Of a stretch of DNA of 64,000 bases, positions 21,237 to 31,340 are shown one piece after another. The first letter of the stretch is position 1. The number at the start of each line of letters is the position of its first letter. The notes beneath the pieces are model-generated. The model was not told the DNA's origin. It made no database searches and saw only the letters and a list, made by a program, of their open reading frames with translations. A program made the translations under genes and the position numbers. Origin of the DNA: Dipteris shenzhenensis (Eukaryota > Polypodiophyta > Polypodiopsida > Gleicheniales); the NCBI GenBank assembly GCA_047967505.1, contig CM106538.1. The stretch is one strand, 5' to 3'.

Positions 21237-23520
21237 GTCGTGCTAGTAGGGATTGCTTCTACGTGGCGCAAACCAAATCAGTTGGAGACCAAATCTTGTG
21301 TGGATGTACGTCTAGGGTAGCCTAAGAGGCGTGTGAAGTTTCGTCCCCAACAGGGTTTAGGATTTAGGGTCCAGGGTTTAGGGTTTAGGGTTTAGGGTTT
21401 AGTCGTGCTAGTAGGGATTGCTTCTACGTGGCGCAAACCAAATCAGTTGGAGACCAAATCTTGCGTGGATGTACATCTAGGGTAGCCTAAGAGGCGTGTG
21501 AAGTTTCATCCCCAACAGGGTTTAGGATTTAGGGTCCAGGGTTTAGGGTTTAGGGTTTAGGGTTTAGTCGTGCTAGAAGGGATTGCTTCTACGTGGCGCA
21601 AACCAAATCAGTTGGAGACCAGATCTTGTGTGGATGTACATCTAGGGTAGCCTAAGAGGCGTGTGAAGTTTCGTCCCCAACAGGGTTTAGCATTTAGGGT
21701 CCAGGGTTTAGGGTTTAGGATTTAGGGTTTAGTCATGCTAGTAGGGATTGCTTTTACATGGCACAAACCAAATCAGTTGGAGACCAAATCTTGCGTGGAT
21801 GTACAGCTAGGGTAGCCTAAGAGGCGTGTGAAGTTTCGTCCCCAACAGGGTTTAGGATTTAGGGTCCAGGGTTTAGGGTTTAGGGTTTAGGATTTAGTCG
21901 TGCTAGTAGGGATTGCTTCTACGTGGCGCAAACCAAATCAGTTGGAGACCAAATCTTGCATGGATGTATGTCTAGGGTAGCCTAAGAGGCGTGTGAAGTT
22001 TCGTCCCCAACAGGGTTTAGCATTTAGGGTCCAGGGTTTAGGGTTTAGGGTTTAGGGTTTAGTCGTGCTAGTAGGGATTGCTTCTACGTGGCGCAAACAA
22101 AATCAGTTGGAGACCAAATCTTGCGTGGATGTACGTCTAGGGTAGCCTAAGAGGCGTGTGAAGTTTCGTGCCCAACAGGGTTTAGGATTTAGGGTCCAGG
22201 GTTTAGGGTTTAGGGTTTAGTCGTGCTAGTAGGGATTGTAAAAATGTATGCATTTGTCCTTCCACGTGGCGCATACCAAATCAGTTGGAGACCAAATCTT
22301 GCGTGGATGTATGTCTAGGGTAGCCTAAGAGGCGTGTGAAGTTTCGTCCCCAACAGATAAGTCCACGTGCGTATTTCATTAGTACGTGCGCCATTTTTCA
22401 TACGTAGTCGTGCTAGTAGGGATTGTAAAAATGTACGCAACTGTCCTTCCATGTGGCGCATACCAAATCAGTTGGGCACCAAATCTTGTGTGGATGTACG
22501 TCTACGGTAGCCTAAGAGTCGTGCGAAGTTTCATTCCCAACAGATAAGTCCACACATGTATTTCGTTAGTACATGCGCCATAGCTCATACGTAGTCGTGC
22601 TAGTAGGGATTGTAAAAATGTACGCATTGTACCTTCCACGTGGCGCATACCAAATCAATTCAGACCAAATCTTGCGTGGATGTACGTCTACGGTAGCCTT
22701 AGAGCCGTGCAAAGTTTAATCTCCAACAGATAAGTCCACATGCATATTTGGTTAGTACGTGCGCCATTTCTCACATGTAGTTGTGCTAGTAGGGATTGTA
22801 AAAATGTACGCATTATACCTTCCACGTGGCGCATACCAAATAAGTTGGAGACCAAATCTTGCGTGGATGTATGTCTAGGGTGGCCTAAGAGTCGTGCGAA
22901 GTTTCATTCCCAACAGATAAATCCACATGTGTATTTCGTTAGTACATGCGCCATAGCTCATACGTAGTCGTGCTAGTAGGGATTGTAAAAATGTACACAG
23001 CTGTCCTTCCATGTGGCGCATACCAAATCAGTTGGGCACCAAATCTTGCGTGGATGTACGTCTACGGTAGCCTAAGAGCCGTGCAAAGTTTAATCTCCAA
23101 CAAATAAGTCCACATGCATATTTGGTTAGTACGTGCGCCATTTCTCACACGTAGTCGTGCTAGTAGGGATTGTAAAAATGTACGCATTATTCCTTCCACG
23201 TGGCGCATACCAAATAAGTTGGAGACCAAATCTTGCGTGGATGTATGTCTAGGGTGGCCTAAGAGTCGTGCGAAGTTTCATTCCCAATAGATAAGTCCAC
23301 ACGCGCATTTCGTTAGTACATGCGCCATAGCTCATACGTAGTCACGAGTGCTAGTAGGGATTGTAAAAATGTACGCATTGTACCTTCCACGTGGCGCATA
23401 CCAAATCAATTCAGACCAAATCTCGCGTGGATGTATGTCTAGGGTGGCCTAAGAGTCGTGCGAAGTTTCATTCCCAACAAGCAAGTCCACACGCGTATTT
23501 CGTTAGTACGTGCGTGAATT
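21237..23520. repeat. 13-unit satellite with telomeric TTTAGGG spacers in half the units
   Basis: Units start at GTCGTGCTAGTAGGGATTG. Starts are at 21237, 21402, 21567, 21732, 21897, 22062, 22220, 22407, 22594, 22780, 22967, 23154 and 23341. The first five intervals are exactly 165 bp and the sixth is 158, exactly one 7-bp telomeric unit shorter. The remainder are 187 (once 186) bp. The 165-bp units end with (TTTAGGG)n plus degenerate TTTAGGA/GTCCAGGG words. The 187-bp units instead carry a 'gataagtccac...gtacgtgcgcc' spacer and 'tgtaaaaatgtacgca'. The common core includes ACGTGGCGCA and AAATCTTGCGTGGATGTA. Confidence 0.92.
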
Positions 23521-23849
23521 TTCTTAGTCACATTTTTAAAATGTCCTAAAGCACAAAACAAATTACAACATTACTACTAATAAACAATTTTTTGTATTAC
23601 AAACACAACAAATCCCATTGAGAAGACATCGGACATCATGTTAAAAATAGAATCTAATACAATGATGTGTATGAACGTGTATACAGCCATCATAGTGAAA
23701 TACAAAATATGAGTCCATGAAAATTACAATGGTACGGTCACACAGTGAGCCTATACATATCGAATACAAAAAAGTGTAATCAACTAGTGATACCCAATAA
23801 AAATCAATCTGATCAACTGATGATCCCAAAAAATATGATATGTAATGTG

Positions 23850-26774
23850 CTACTCCTTAGGATCAGCTCTCATGCCAATAGTTGCAAGTATGCTCTCATG
23901 ATCCGCCACTGCAAGGCGCCATCGTGGAGTGGACGTCGCCTTGCGAGTGCGAACACGACTCAAAGTAATCTTGATCTCAACAACAAGATGAGAATACATG
24001 TATGCCTCCTGATCCGCCATGTACTCCTGGAACTCAATATAGCGACCACGCCTCTGTATCTGCTGAAAATAGTGGCCACCTACGATCATGCTATGAGCAT
24101 TGAAGTGCATCCCATGCCCATCCACTGTATCCTCATTCAGCACACTCTTCAGCATAGAGCATCGCAACAAGTAATAATCCACACCCTCCTCATTGCCCTC
24201 TGAAGCAATAACCGTGAAGATATCACCAATACGCAAAATATCTGTAAGCTGGCCATAATCTCTAGAGGAACTGAATCCCGCATCCTAATCATCATGTATC
24301 TCCTCCCAAGGCTGGAAGGGAGAAAGCACTCGCCGTACCCATGGATCGGCCCATGGTATCATGGAGCACCCTCCCCAATCATCATCAATGCATGCAGAGC
24401 AAAAACATGCAAACCGTCGAGAAAAGATCGTGGGGTGAGACTCACCTACGCTCCTGATGGAATGGAAATCAAGAGTGCCAGGCACAGAACGACAATCAAA
24501 AGGCCTCGACCGATCAAGACTCCCAATGTCCACGCACCAAAAATACCGGCTCACCACCCTATCGTCACGCGACTAAAACGAGGACGCAGCACTAGTGGAT
24601 AAGTGCTGGCTGCACCACCGCACCACATCATGTGCATCCTTGAAGCGATCGGCACTGTGACGCAATTGGTATCGACGCAAAGCACGCTTCACGCAAGCAC
24701 CTGCACCATCGTGCTCTCCCTTACTGTGCCCTGTCTCGAAGTAGCTCCATGTGATCGGAATGCCTGTCTCACGGTGCCATCTGCAGAACCAATAAAACTG
24801 TCTAGCGGATTTGAACTGACCACCGCAACCGTCTGACCAGATCCAGCGCCGCTGCCATGTGACACCATGATCCCTCAAGAAACTATCATGCAAAGTGAAG
24901 CAATGCTGCACAAAATGGGCATCATGCGATCGATCATCACTAATGTAGAAGTGATACTCTCGCACAATGATGCGTGAGTCCATGGTGCTATCAATGCCAT
25001 CCACATGAGCCTGTGCATGACGATAGCTAATGTGCACAAATATAGCAACCTGCAATATGGCATTGAAAAAAAAATATGACTATTGAAATAATTCAATATA
25101 ATGAGGCGGGGAAAAAATCAATACTCAATCACACGTCACCTGTTCGGAGAAATAATACTCCGATTGGATCTCATGCTGTGGTGCAAAGGTGTAATTCTCC
25201 ACAAAGTCCACCACTTAGACAACCACCCCTATAGGAAATGTCCTCAAACATGCACGAAACTGACGATCCTCCCATTTCGCAGTGTGCGAGTGGCGTATGT
25301 AGCGGTACAGCTTCCCTCGAAAACAGTCAATGAATATAACACGTGGTGTCTCCTTCCCCACAAGCTGCAACCTCCTCGACTGTGCACCACCATCTAATGT
25401 CAAGGTACAGTACTCATAATGCTGCCAACGAACCATCTGCACATCACAAGTATCTAGTGCAACTCGTGGCACTCTAGCAAAGTCACCACACAAAGTACAC
25501 GTGCCTTCCACACAATCAAGGGAGTGTAATAAAGCATCACCATCTCATGTACACAATATGGAATGAATGAAGTCGCGAGGGCTAGTAGGAACCACTCCCC
25601 TATGACCATCAAGGGAACGGAATACGTCATACATCAATCCAAAATCCACATGGTAGCGACAACAGCATGTGTCACGCTCCTGAGAGCATCGCACAAACCA
25701 TGGCCTGCATTGCTCAAATGACCTCTGCCCAATCTTGAACTCCGGGTGGGCCTCTACAAACTGAGTGTACAACTCAGTCTGGGTACACTCCAAAAAACAT
25801 GCACCATGCTCAATGTACACACCGCGTGACACCCTCTTCCACAATGCCTTTTTGAACACCGGGGATGCTCTGCAATGCTCCTCCCAAAACTGTTGTATGA
25901 AGGACCTAGTGGAATCATCCAACAATCGATTGCTGCAAGGTGCACGACCACTCGAAGCCCAAAGAGCATCAGTCTCACTATCCTCTAGACTCTGCCTCCT
26001 AATGATGCCTGCTCGCAATGTGCGTGGTGCAATCTGAAGAAGACGTGAAGCGGTACGCACATGGCCTATCATATGAGGTCTACTAATGGTAGCCACAATA
26101 GCACGACGTGCTGCCAAGGCATCACTGGAGTTCCTATGCTTAATAGAAGCATAGGAACGTCGAACACTACTAAGGACCTCGCTAGATACAACCCTATCTC
26201 TATGTGCACCAAGACCAACAAGCCTCCTACACTCTACCAAGTCAGGGTGATCAATCAGGGACGTAAGAAGAGAAGACTGCGAAGCTGGCGTGAGGTCACA
26301 AAAAAAAGACTGCACAATCTTGCTAGTACGACGACGGATAGTGGACTTCGGCAAGTCACGTCGTGAAGCAACATTGCTGCTGCAAGGTGGGGCAAGGGGA
26401 TCAATGGGAGATGGTAGGGTGGACGGGGGAAGGGAGGCGCCAAGCGGAGCGGGGGGAGGGGGAGGGGGAGGGGGAGGGGGGAGGGTGGAGGGGGAAGAGG
26501 TAGAGGTGGAGGCCAAAATGTAGGTGGCTAGGGGAAGGGCGGAGGCTAGAGGTAGGAGAGCGGATGAGCATGGGGGGACAATGGAGGTGGGGGTGGGGGT
26601 GGAGGTGGGATGTAGAGGTAGAGCTGGAGGTGGATCAGTGGTGGCAGCGCGAGCTCGAGCTCTAGAGGCTCTCTTGCGCTCACGAGCCTTCCGCTTGCGC
26701 TCCTCGTCAATGAGATTTGGGGGGGGGTTCCTACATCTTTCATGTCTACTAGCTCTACGGCTTTGAGAACCCAT
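23850..26774 (-). pseudogene. DDE-type transposase gene of element A, decayed
   Basis: One frame runs from ATG at 26774 with a single GT-AG intron (25139-25050, 90 bp) to TAA/TAG near 23850, about 940 residues. It is interrupted by TGA 25545, TAA 25215, TAG 24573 and TAG 24285. Order of parts: a basic Arg-rich N-terminus (RKARERKRASRARARA), a Pro/Ser linker, then a helical region. IGQRSFEQCRPWFV and DTCCCRYH follow, a Cys/His cluster. Next come VDFVENY and EIQSEYYFSEQ, FYISDDRSHDAHFVQ, WSDGCGGQFKSARQFYWF and GHSKGEHDGAGACVKRA. The aspartates of VDF and SDG and an acidic residue after GHSKG make a plausible catalytic triad. From memory this block order matches a widespread eukaryotic transposase family, possibly Sola. 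The C-terminus ends GMRADPKE. Promoter candidate: CTATAAGA on minus at about 26867. Confidence 0.7.
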
Positions 26775-27024
26775 TCTCAATGAAAGTCGGATGGAAGGTG
26801 TGACAAAGTGATGAGGAGGCAAGAATGGCTAAGAATGGGTGAAATGAACCAAAACGTGGTGTCTTATAGAGAGCCTCAACTCATCCACTAGATTGCTCTT
26901 AGATTGCTCTTCATTATTATTAGTGGAGAGGTGCTAAGATTGATACTAATTGGCTTAGTTTTGGTGGAGAGGTCTGCTATGCCCAGAGCCCCGATCATAT
27001 ACCTTGATCCTTGATCAGACCTTA
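26775..27024 (-). promoter_or_regulatory. Upstream region of the element A transposase
   Basis: On the minus strand a TATA-like CTCTATAAGA lies at about 26864-26873, some 90 bp above the ATG at 26774. The palindrome array (27025-27219) lies directly upstream, mirroring the left end where palindromes also precede a TATA box. Confidence 0.4.
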
Positions 27025-27219
27025 TACCTCGATCGAGGTATTCAGTGCATTGCGCATGTATGTATGAACCTCGATCGAGGTATCTCTAGGTGTCGAGGTA
27101 TTCAGTGCATTGCGCATGTATGTATGAACCTCGATCGAGGTATCTCTAGGTGTCCTCGGTCACATACCTCGAACGAGGTATTGTATGCCTCACCCAGGTT
27201 ATATACCTCGATCGAGGTA
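27025..27219. repeat. Right subterminal array of TACCTCGATCGAGGTA palindromes
   Basis: Five copies at 27025-27040, 27067-27082, 27127-27142, 27165-27180 (variant CTCGAACGAG) and 27204-27219. The middle ones lie in a 60-bp tandem duplication (27041-27100 and 27101-27160). It is the counterpart of the left array. Confidence 0.9.
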
Positions 27220-28492
27220 TTGTATGCCTCGCACATCGTCATGTATATACATCTGGCTGATGTGGCACCATGCATGGTCATGATGTGGTAATATAGTCTC
27301 TTCCTGCATGGTCATGATGTGGTATTGGGCCTCTTCGATGACATTGAAAGGTGATGTGGCATGATGAGTTGGCATTCATGAGGTGGTAGATTGACATGGC
27401 AAATTGAGGTGGAGGGATTGGTGACGTGGCAAGGTTGAGGAGGTATGCCAAGGTGGCATTGTGTGATCACATGGCTGATGATGTGGAATGATGAGGTGGC
27501 ACATGTGGCAGCACGTGTGGCAATGTAAGGTGACATGGCAAGGAGTGATGTCACATCTGCTTGATGAGATGGCACCACGTGGTCTAACAACGTGGCATGG
27601 TTTTGATGACTCAGCCTTCCACATGGGCAGCATGCAGACTCCAAAGGCTTGCCACTAGGATCGGTGATGCTCCTAGCCTACCTCACCAAGCCTAATACCA
27701 AGCCTACCTTGTCTTGGTATTAGGCTTGGGTGGCCCTTTTTCCCCCACAAAAGGGAGATTTAATTGTTGGAGGCCATTTCGTACGTTTCCCTTACTCAAA
27801 TTTAACCAAAATTTTTTCCTCTTATTCATCATGCAGAGGACTAAAAATATTGACATTTTTGAAATGTTTGGTTATGTTTGAGAATTACTAGATTTATTTT
27901 TAATATTCTTTGTTGATCCTCTAAGGAGTAAAAGTAAAAATTAAACTTCAATCTTCCTAAATCTAACCGTTGGATTTGGGATTTGATGATTCAACCACAC
28001 ACCCTTATGTGCCTACTAACCTTCCACCGAATTGGATTTGCTTAATTATTCAAAATACTAAAAAAAAGTGGTGTGCTACTAAAATGCATGTATTTTATGA
28101 CTTTATTTATTATAAATAATTATTTATAATTAGATAAATCATTCAAAAAATTACCAATAAATCAAGTTAAGCTCTACATAATGCAAAGAGACCACTTACA
28201 AAGTTTCAATAACATTTAATCTAAAATGAGTGAGAAATTTAGAATTTAATATGACACTCTTTGTTCGTGACAAACGTGTGACCACCCTGGAACCATGCCG
28301 TGTGACACAAAGAAATTTTCTGTGTGTGCATCGAATTTTCGATCAGACTATACGATTGTGTGCACAATAGCAAGTGTGATGTTGTGTCAGAAGACTTCAA
28401 AGACTAGATCCATAGGGAAGTAGGTGAGATTTGCATTTTTATGTGCTAAAAAGCTTGTTTTTCCACCTCCTTAGGATTGGGGAGTGAACAAA
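27220..28492. other. Right flank of element A, GTGGCA-rich then AT-rich
   Basis: At 27300-27640 the words GATGTGGCA, GACATGGCA, GACGTGGCA and AGGTGGCA repeat irregularly about every 20-30 bp. The open frames there reflect this repetition. From 27760 to 28490 the DNA is AT-rich, with nothing recognised. Confidence 0.5.
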
Positions 28493-28521
28493 AAGTGGAC
28501 ACCCTTAGCTTGCTACCACCC
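28493..28521 (-). repeat. Element A right terminal inverted repeat
   Basis: Reverse complement of 13275-13303 with one mismatch. The sequences diverge immediately inside the repeat. Confidence 0.88.
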
Positions 28522-28525
28522 ATAT
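28522..28525. repeat. Target-site duplication ATAT, right copy
   Basis: Second copy of the 4-bp target. LINE endonuclease coding on the minus strand ends here on its 3' side. Confidence 0.8.
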
Positions 28526-29080
28526 GTATATCCAGGCAAATCATGCTGCAAAGAAAGCCAAATGTCTCCTGCTTGTGTATGTGCCATAAGATGATTCCAT
28601 TTTCTTTGCTCAAGCTAAAGCATGTGTGAGTTTCCTGTAGTGTTATCTCTAGGCCTAGGAGAGTTGTTGAAGTCCCCTCCAAGGAAGGCAACTGATCTCC
28701 AGGGATATGCAGCAATAGACGCCCACATGTCAGCCCTGTGGGTAGATACCTGAGAGGCATAAACAGCAGCAATCTCATAAATGTCACCAAGGATACATAT
28801 TTGCATAACCATCCATCTCCCTAGGGAATCATTGTAAGCAACCTGGGGCTGTAAATCATGTTTGACTAGCATAGCAAGGCCTGAATAGTCAGTCACCTGA
28901 ATAAAAGATATCGTATCCTCTAAAGTAACTAACATCTCCAGCCATAGCATGTTGATTATGCTCTTGCAGACATATCACATCAGGCTGGTACCTCATAACA
29001 TAACTCCAAAATAGCCTCCATTTGTTTCTATTACAGAGGCCCTGTATGTTATAGGTAATACACTTGTTTGTAGTGATCAT
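28526..29080 (-). pseudogene. LINE ORF2, endonuclease N-terminal part
   Basis: From ATG at 29080 the minus strand encodes ITTNKCITYNIQGLCNRNKW and YQPDVICLQEH, the N and E motifs of an APE-type LINE endonuclease. A TAG-containing stretch follows, then GRWMVMQICILGDIYEIAAVY and FLGGDFNNSPRPRD (the GDFN motif). TAG 28615-28617 follows the MHML-like residues, then coding resumes to DLPGYTY at 28526, where element A cuts in. Translation resumes at 13270 in the same frame if one ATAT is kept. This is the start of ORF2; ORF1 lies just upstream. Confidence 0.85.
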
Positions 29081-29529
29081 AATGGGATGTATAGATGATA
29101 GGAACACAAGTATATACAAAAGTAGAAAGCATCTAACATCAAAGTAAAAAAAGCCAACATGGCTATGTCTCAGCCATGGCATCTGCATCACCTAAAGTTG
29201 CAAAAGCATTGGCATCTTCATAAACAGGAATGTTCCTTTGGATGACAATATTCAAAGGCTCCTCAAGAAATGTCTATGAGGAGGAGGCTACATTTGTCTA
29301 TCTTGGTAAAGCAGAATCCACATCCCAATGCCTAGATTGCAAAGGTCTATTCCATAGGTTAATCTTTTTCCTTTGAGTCTGCCACTCTAGTTGAGAGTCT
29401 GAGCCATAATCAACTATTTTGGCCTTTCCTTTGTCTTTAACGTTGACTTCCTGCATGCAAAGAAACCTTATTTCTAATTTGTGTCACAGCTTTAGCATTC
29501 TTCTCACTAGGCTTGTTAATAACTTTTTT
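29081..29529 (-). other. LINE inter-ORF region
   Basis: Between the recognisable end of ORF1 and the ORF2 start. It encodes basic residues in broken frames (probably the ORF1 C-terminal tail) but no clear domain. Confidence 0.5.
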
Positions 29530-30385
29530 CCCCTCCTTAGGCTAAATAGGAGCAGTGTCCCTTGATATGGCAGTAGGAGGTGGCTGATGTAATACAGACA
29601 GACACTCAAAAGCCAAGTGTCCAAACTTATGACATGAGAAGCAAGCACCAGCAAAAACACCCCATTTTAATTTGAAATATTTCTCCCCTAGATTGATACC
29701 ATCAATCTCAACTGCTATAGAAGATGGTGTTTCTCTATCTATGTCCCATAGTATGCAAAACCTGTTCCTGTTGCCAACATTGCGAGGCTTGCATATAACT
29801 TGTCCAAGTGTAGATGCAATGGTAGCTAGCTGTGGACGCATGGTCAGGAAAATCAACCACCTCTACCCAAAGTGCACAGTTATGTTTAATAAGACTCTGA
29901 TAGTCTTTGTTGGGCGACCAGGGCATAACATGAACCATCTGTCTGCCATAGAACAAAGGTGACATCTCTAGCATGCGTTGCTTTTGAAGGGCATCCAACA
30001 AGTGAACTTTATAAAAGCCTCTTGAAGCAAAGTACACCCCCTTCACAAAAGAGCCCTCAAGCAGGGAATTAATCCACTGTCCAACATCGCTTGCAGAAGG
30101 CAATTTTCCAGGGAAGAAGATGATTATTGCTGTTTGTGAGAGTGTTTTCAAGGGATCCACCAAAGAGGGCAAGCTCAATTTCACCTTAACCGAAGGTGTT
30201 GCATCAGTCCAATGCTGTCGAGTAAGCTGAAAATAATCTTTTAGCATGTTGTATACATACTTGGCATCATCCATATCTACATTTTCACTTGTAACTTGAA
30301 ATGCTGAAGCCTCATAGCATTGTCGTTTTGCTTCTGAGGAGTGCTCCTTGCGGGTGTAAGCAATCATCTGAGCAGCATTATCCAT
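29530..30385 (-). pseudogene. LINE ORF1, nucleic-acid-binding protein with CCHC knuckle
   Basis: From ATG at 30385 the minus strand encodes a plant L1 ORF1. It has an N-terminal region, then the DUF4283-like RNA-binding fold (SQTAIIIFFPGKLPSASDVG, ASRGFYKVHL, GRQMVHVMPW), then WVEVVDFP. A frameshift near 29850 is followed by a region with RPQLATIASTLGQVICKP and a CCHC zinc knuckle (CFSCHKFGHLAFEC, about 29600-29645). The product binds the LINE RNA and is needed for retrotransposition. The knuckle is intact, but the frameshift separates it from the N-terminal half. Confidence 0.8.
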
Positions 30386-30841
30386 GTTGCAAATCGAAGC
30401 AGGAAAGGAAGGAAGGAAGGGGCAAATCAGCAGCTACGTGGGTCAGGTATCAGCAGCGGCAAGAGAGACACGCTGGGTGGGTAGAGACCAATAGAAGCTG
30501 TGTAATAGAAGTGGTCAAACAGATACAGAAGGCAGATAGTAAGTACGCGGGGCAGGTATCAGCAGCTACGTGGGAGAGACACTTTGGGTGGGTAGAGACC
30601 AACAGAAGCTGCGGAATAAAACTGGTCGAACAGAAACGGAAAGGAGACAGCAGCGTCGGTTTACAGACGGACACTGAGGGCATCGTAGGACTGATGAAAA
30701 TGGAGAAGCTTAAAGCAGTTCGACCAGGAAGAGGTATCGAATCAATCAACAAACCAAAGAGTGGACGATAAGCAGGGCGTGCAGGAGATATCGATGCTGT
30801 GGGAGACGCAGGCTGTTGACGAAGCTCTCCATCGCCACACC
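30386..30841 (-). promoter_or_regulatory. LINE 5' UTR with two tandem monomers of about 109 bp
   Basis: Two copies of a roughly 100-bp unit beginning CAGGTATCAGCAGC on plus lie at 30444 and 30553. They share GGGTGGGTAGAGACCAA and AGAAGCTG. LINE promoters are internal and lie in the 5' UTR, so these may be promoter monomers. The UTR ends where (CA)n begins at about 30842. Confidence 0.6.
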
Positions 30842-30911
30842 TCACACACACACACACACACACATTCACACACACACACACACACGCATGCACGCACGCA
30901 GTAATCACACA
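30842..30911. repeat. (CA)n microsatellite at the LINE 5' boundary
   Basis: (CA)n with a few TT and GC interruptions (CATTCACA, CACGCATGCACG). It matches the (CA)n at 1416-1458 in strand sense, consistent with LINE insertion inside one microsatellite. Confidence 0.85.
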
Positions 30912-31340
30912 CACATCCCCTTGGAGACCATGGTGTCCTCCAACTGGTGGTTGGGTGATGATGTGTATACTTAAGCACTGGATGCATTTATATTCAATCT
31001 TATTGAATGGGAGAATTTTGCTTTTGGCATTGATTTAACATGGAATTAGTCTAGTAAAGATAATGGAGAAACATGGCCTTGACCAAATGAAAAATTAGAA
31101 GAGGGCCATATATATGAAAAGATCATGTGTTAATACTTATTAAATACTATCAAGGACATATTGTCGTCGAGATTAGTGACTAGTGTACATATTGTAGTGT
31201 CAATGGCAAGGAATTTAATGGTAATATATAAGTCATGAACATGAAGGACCCCAAGTGCCCCCACTTTCTTTGAGATGAATGCCCATGGACTAGTAGATAG
31301 TGAAATCCAACGGAATGTGACTAATGGAAGTTGTAAAAAT
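30912..31340. other. Intergenic, nothing recognised
   Basis: No coding frame, repeat or regulatory structure was found that I can support. Confidence 0.5.

Larger units (their letters stand above)
13275..28521. mobile_element. Element A: 15.2-kb DNA transposon with TIRs and 4-bp TSD
   Basis: The termini are 29-bp inverted repeats (GGGAGGTAGCAAGCTAAG... on the left) with a single mismatch, flanked by ATAT on each side. The insertion splits the LINE endonuclease between its GYTY and HHNP residues. Contents, left to right: a palindrome array, a promoter-like segment and short first exon, an AT-rich triplicated repeat, a copia scar, a coiled-coil/RING gene (+), a 13-unit satellite with telomeric spacers, a DDE transposase gene (-), and a second palindrome array. 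A 4-bp duplication is what the Sola superfamily makes. The transposase residues are compatible with it, but I cannot confirm the superfamily without a search. The element has in-frame stops and is probably inactive. Confidence 0.88.
1459..30841 (-). mobile_element. L1-type LINE split into three pieces by two DNA transposons
   Basis: Three minus-strand segments hold consecutive, non-overlapping parts of one non-LTR retrotransposon, in the right order and orientation: ORF1 then endonuclease N-terminus (30385-28526), endonuclease C-terminus then RT start (13270-12354), and RT core, thumb and C-terminal zinc-binding region (3852-1466). Subtracting the two intervening elements (15,247 and about 8,493 bp) leaves about 5.6 kb, normal for a plant L1. 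The 3' end is a short A-tail (T7 on plus, 1459-1465). (CA)n lies at both outer ends. The ends are inferred from the A-tail and the (CA)n flanks; no conventional target duplication is visible. The element is inactive: it has several stops and its RT catalytic motif is altered. Confidence 0.85.

Noticed and set aside
21357-22219. (TTTAGGG)n as a true chromosome end
   Set aside because: Only a few units at a time, degenerate, embedded in a 165-bp satellite inside a transposon.
24294-24836. Plus-strand frames of about 80-100 codons
   Set aside because: They are antisense to the element A transposase coding.
26290-26766. Gly/Arg-rich plus-strand frames
   Set aside because: They lie antisense to the Pro-rich linker of the element A transposase.
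27312-27644. His/Cys-rich minus-strand frames
   Set aside because: They reflect repeated GTGGCA words rather than a zinc-finger protein; Cys/His spacing is not that of a known finger.
13271-28525. 2-bp (TA or AT) target duplication for element A
   Set aside because: It leaves the LINE endonuclease out of frame, whereas ATAT (4 bp) restores it exactly.
30450-30914. 154-codon minus-strand frame
   Set aside because: It covers the LINE 5' UTR and a (CA)n tract; no domain, and the LINE ORF1 lies elsewhere.
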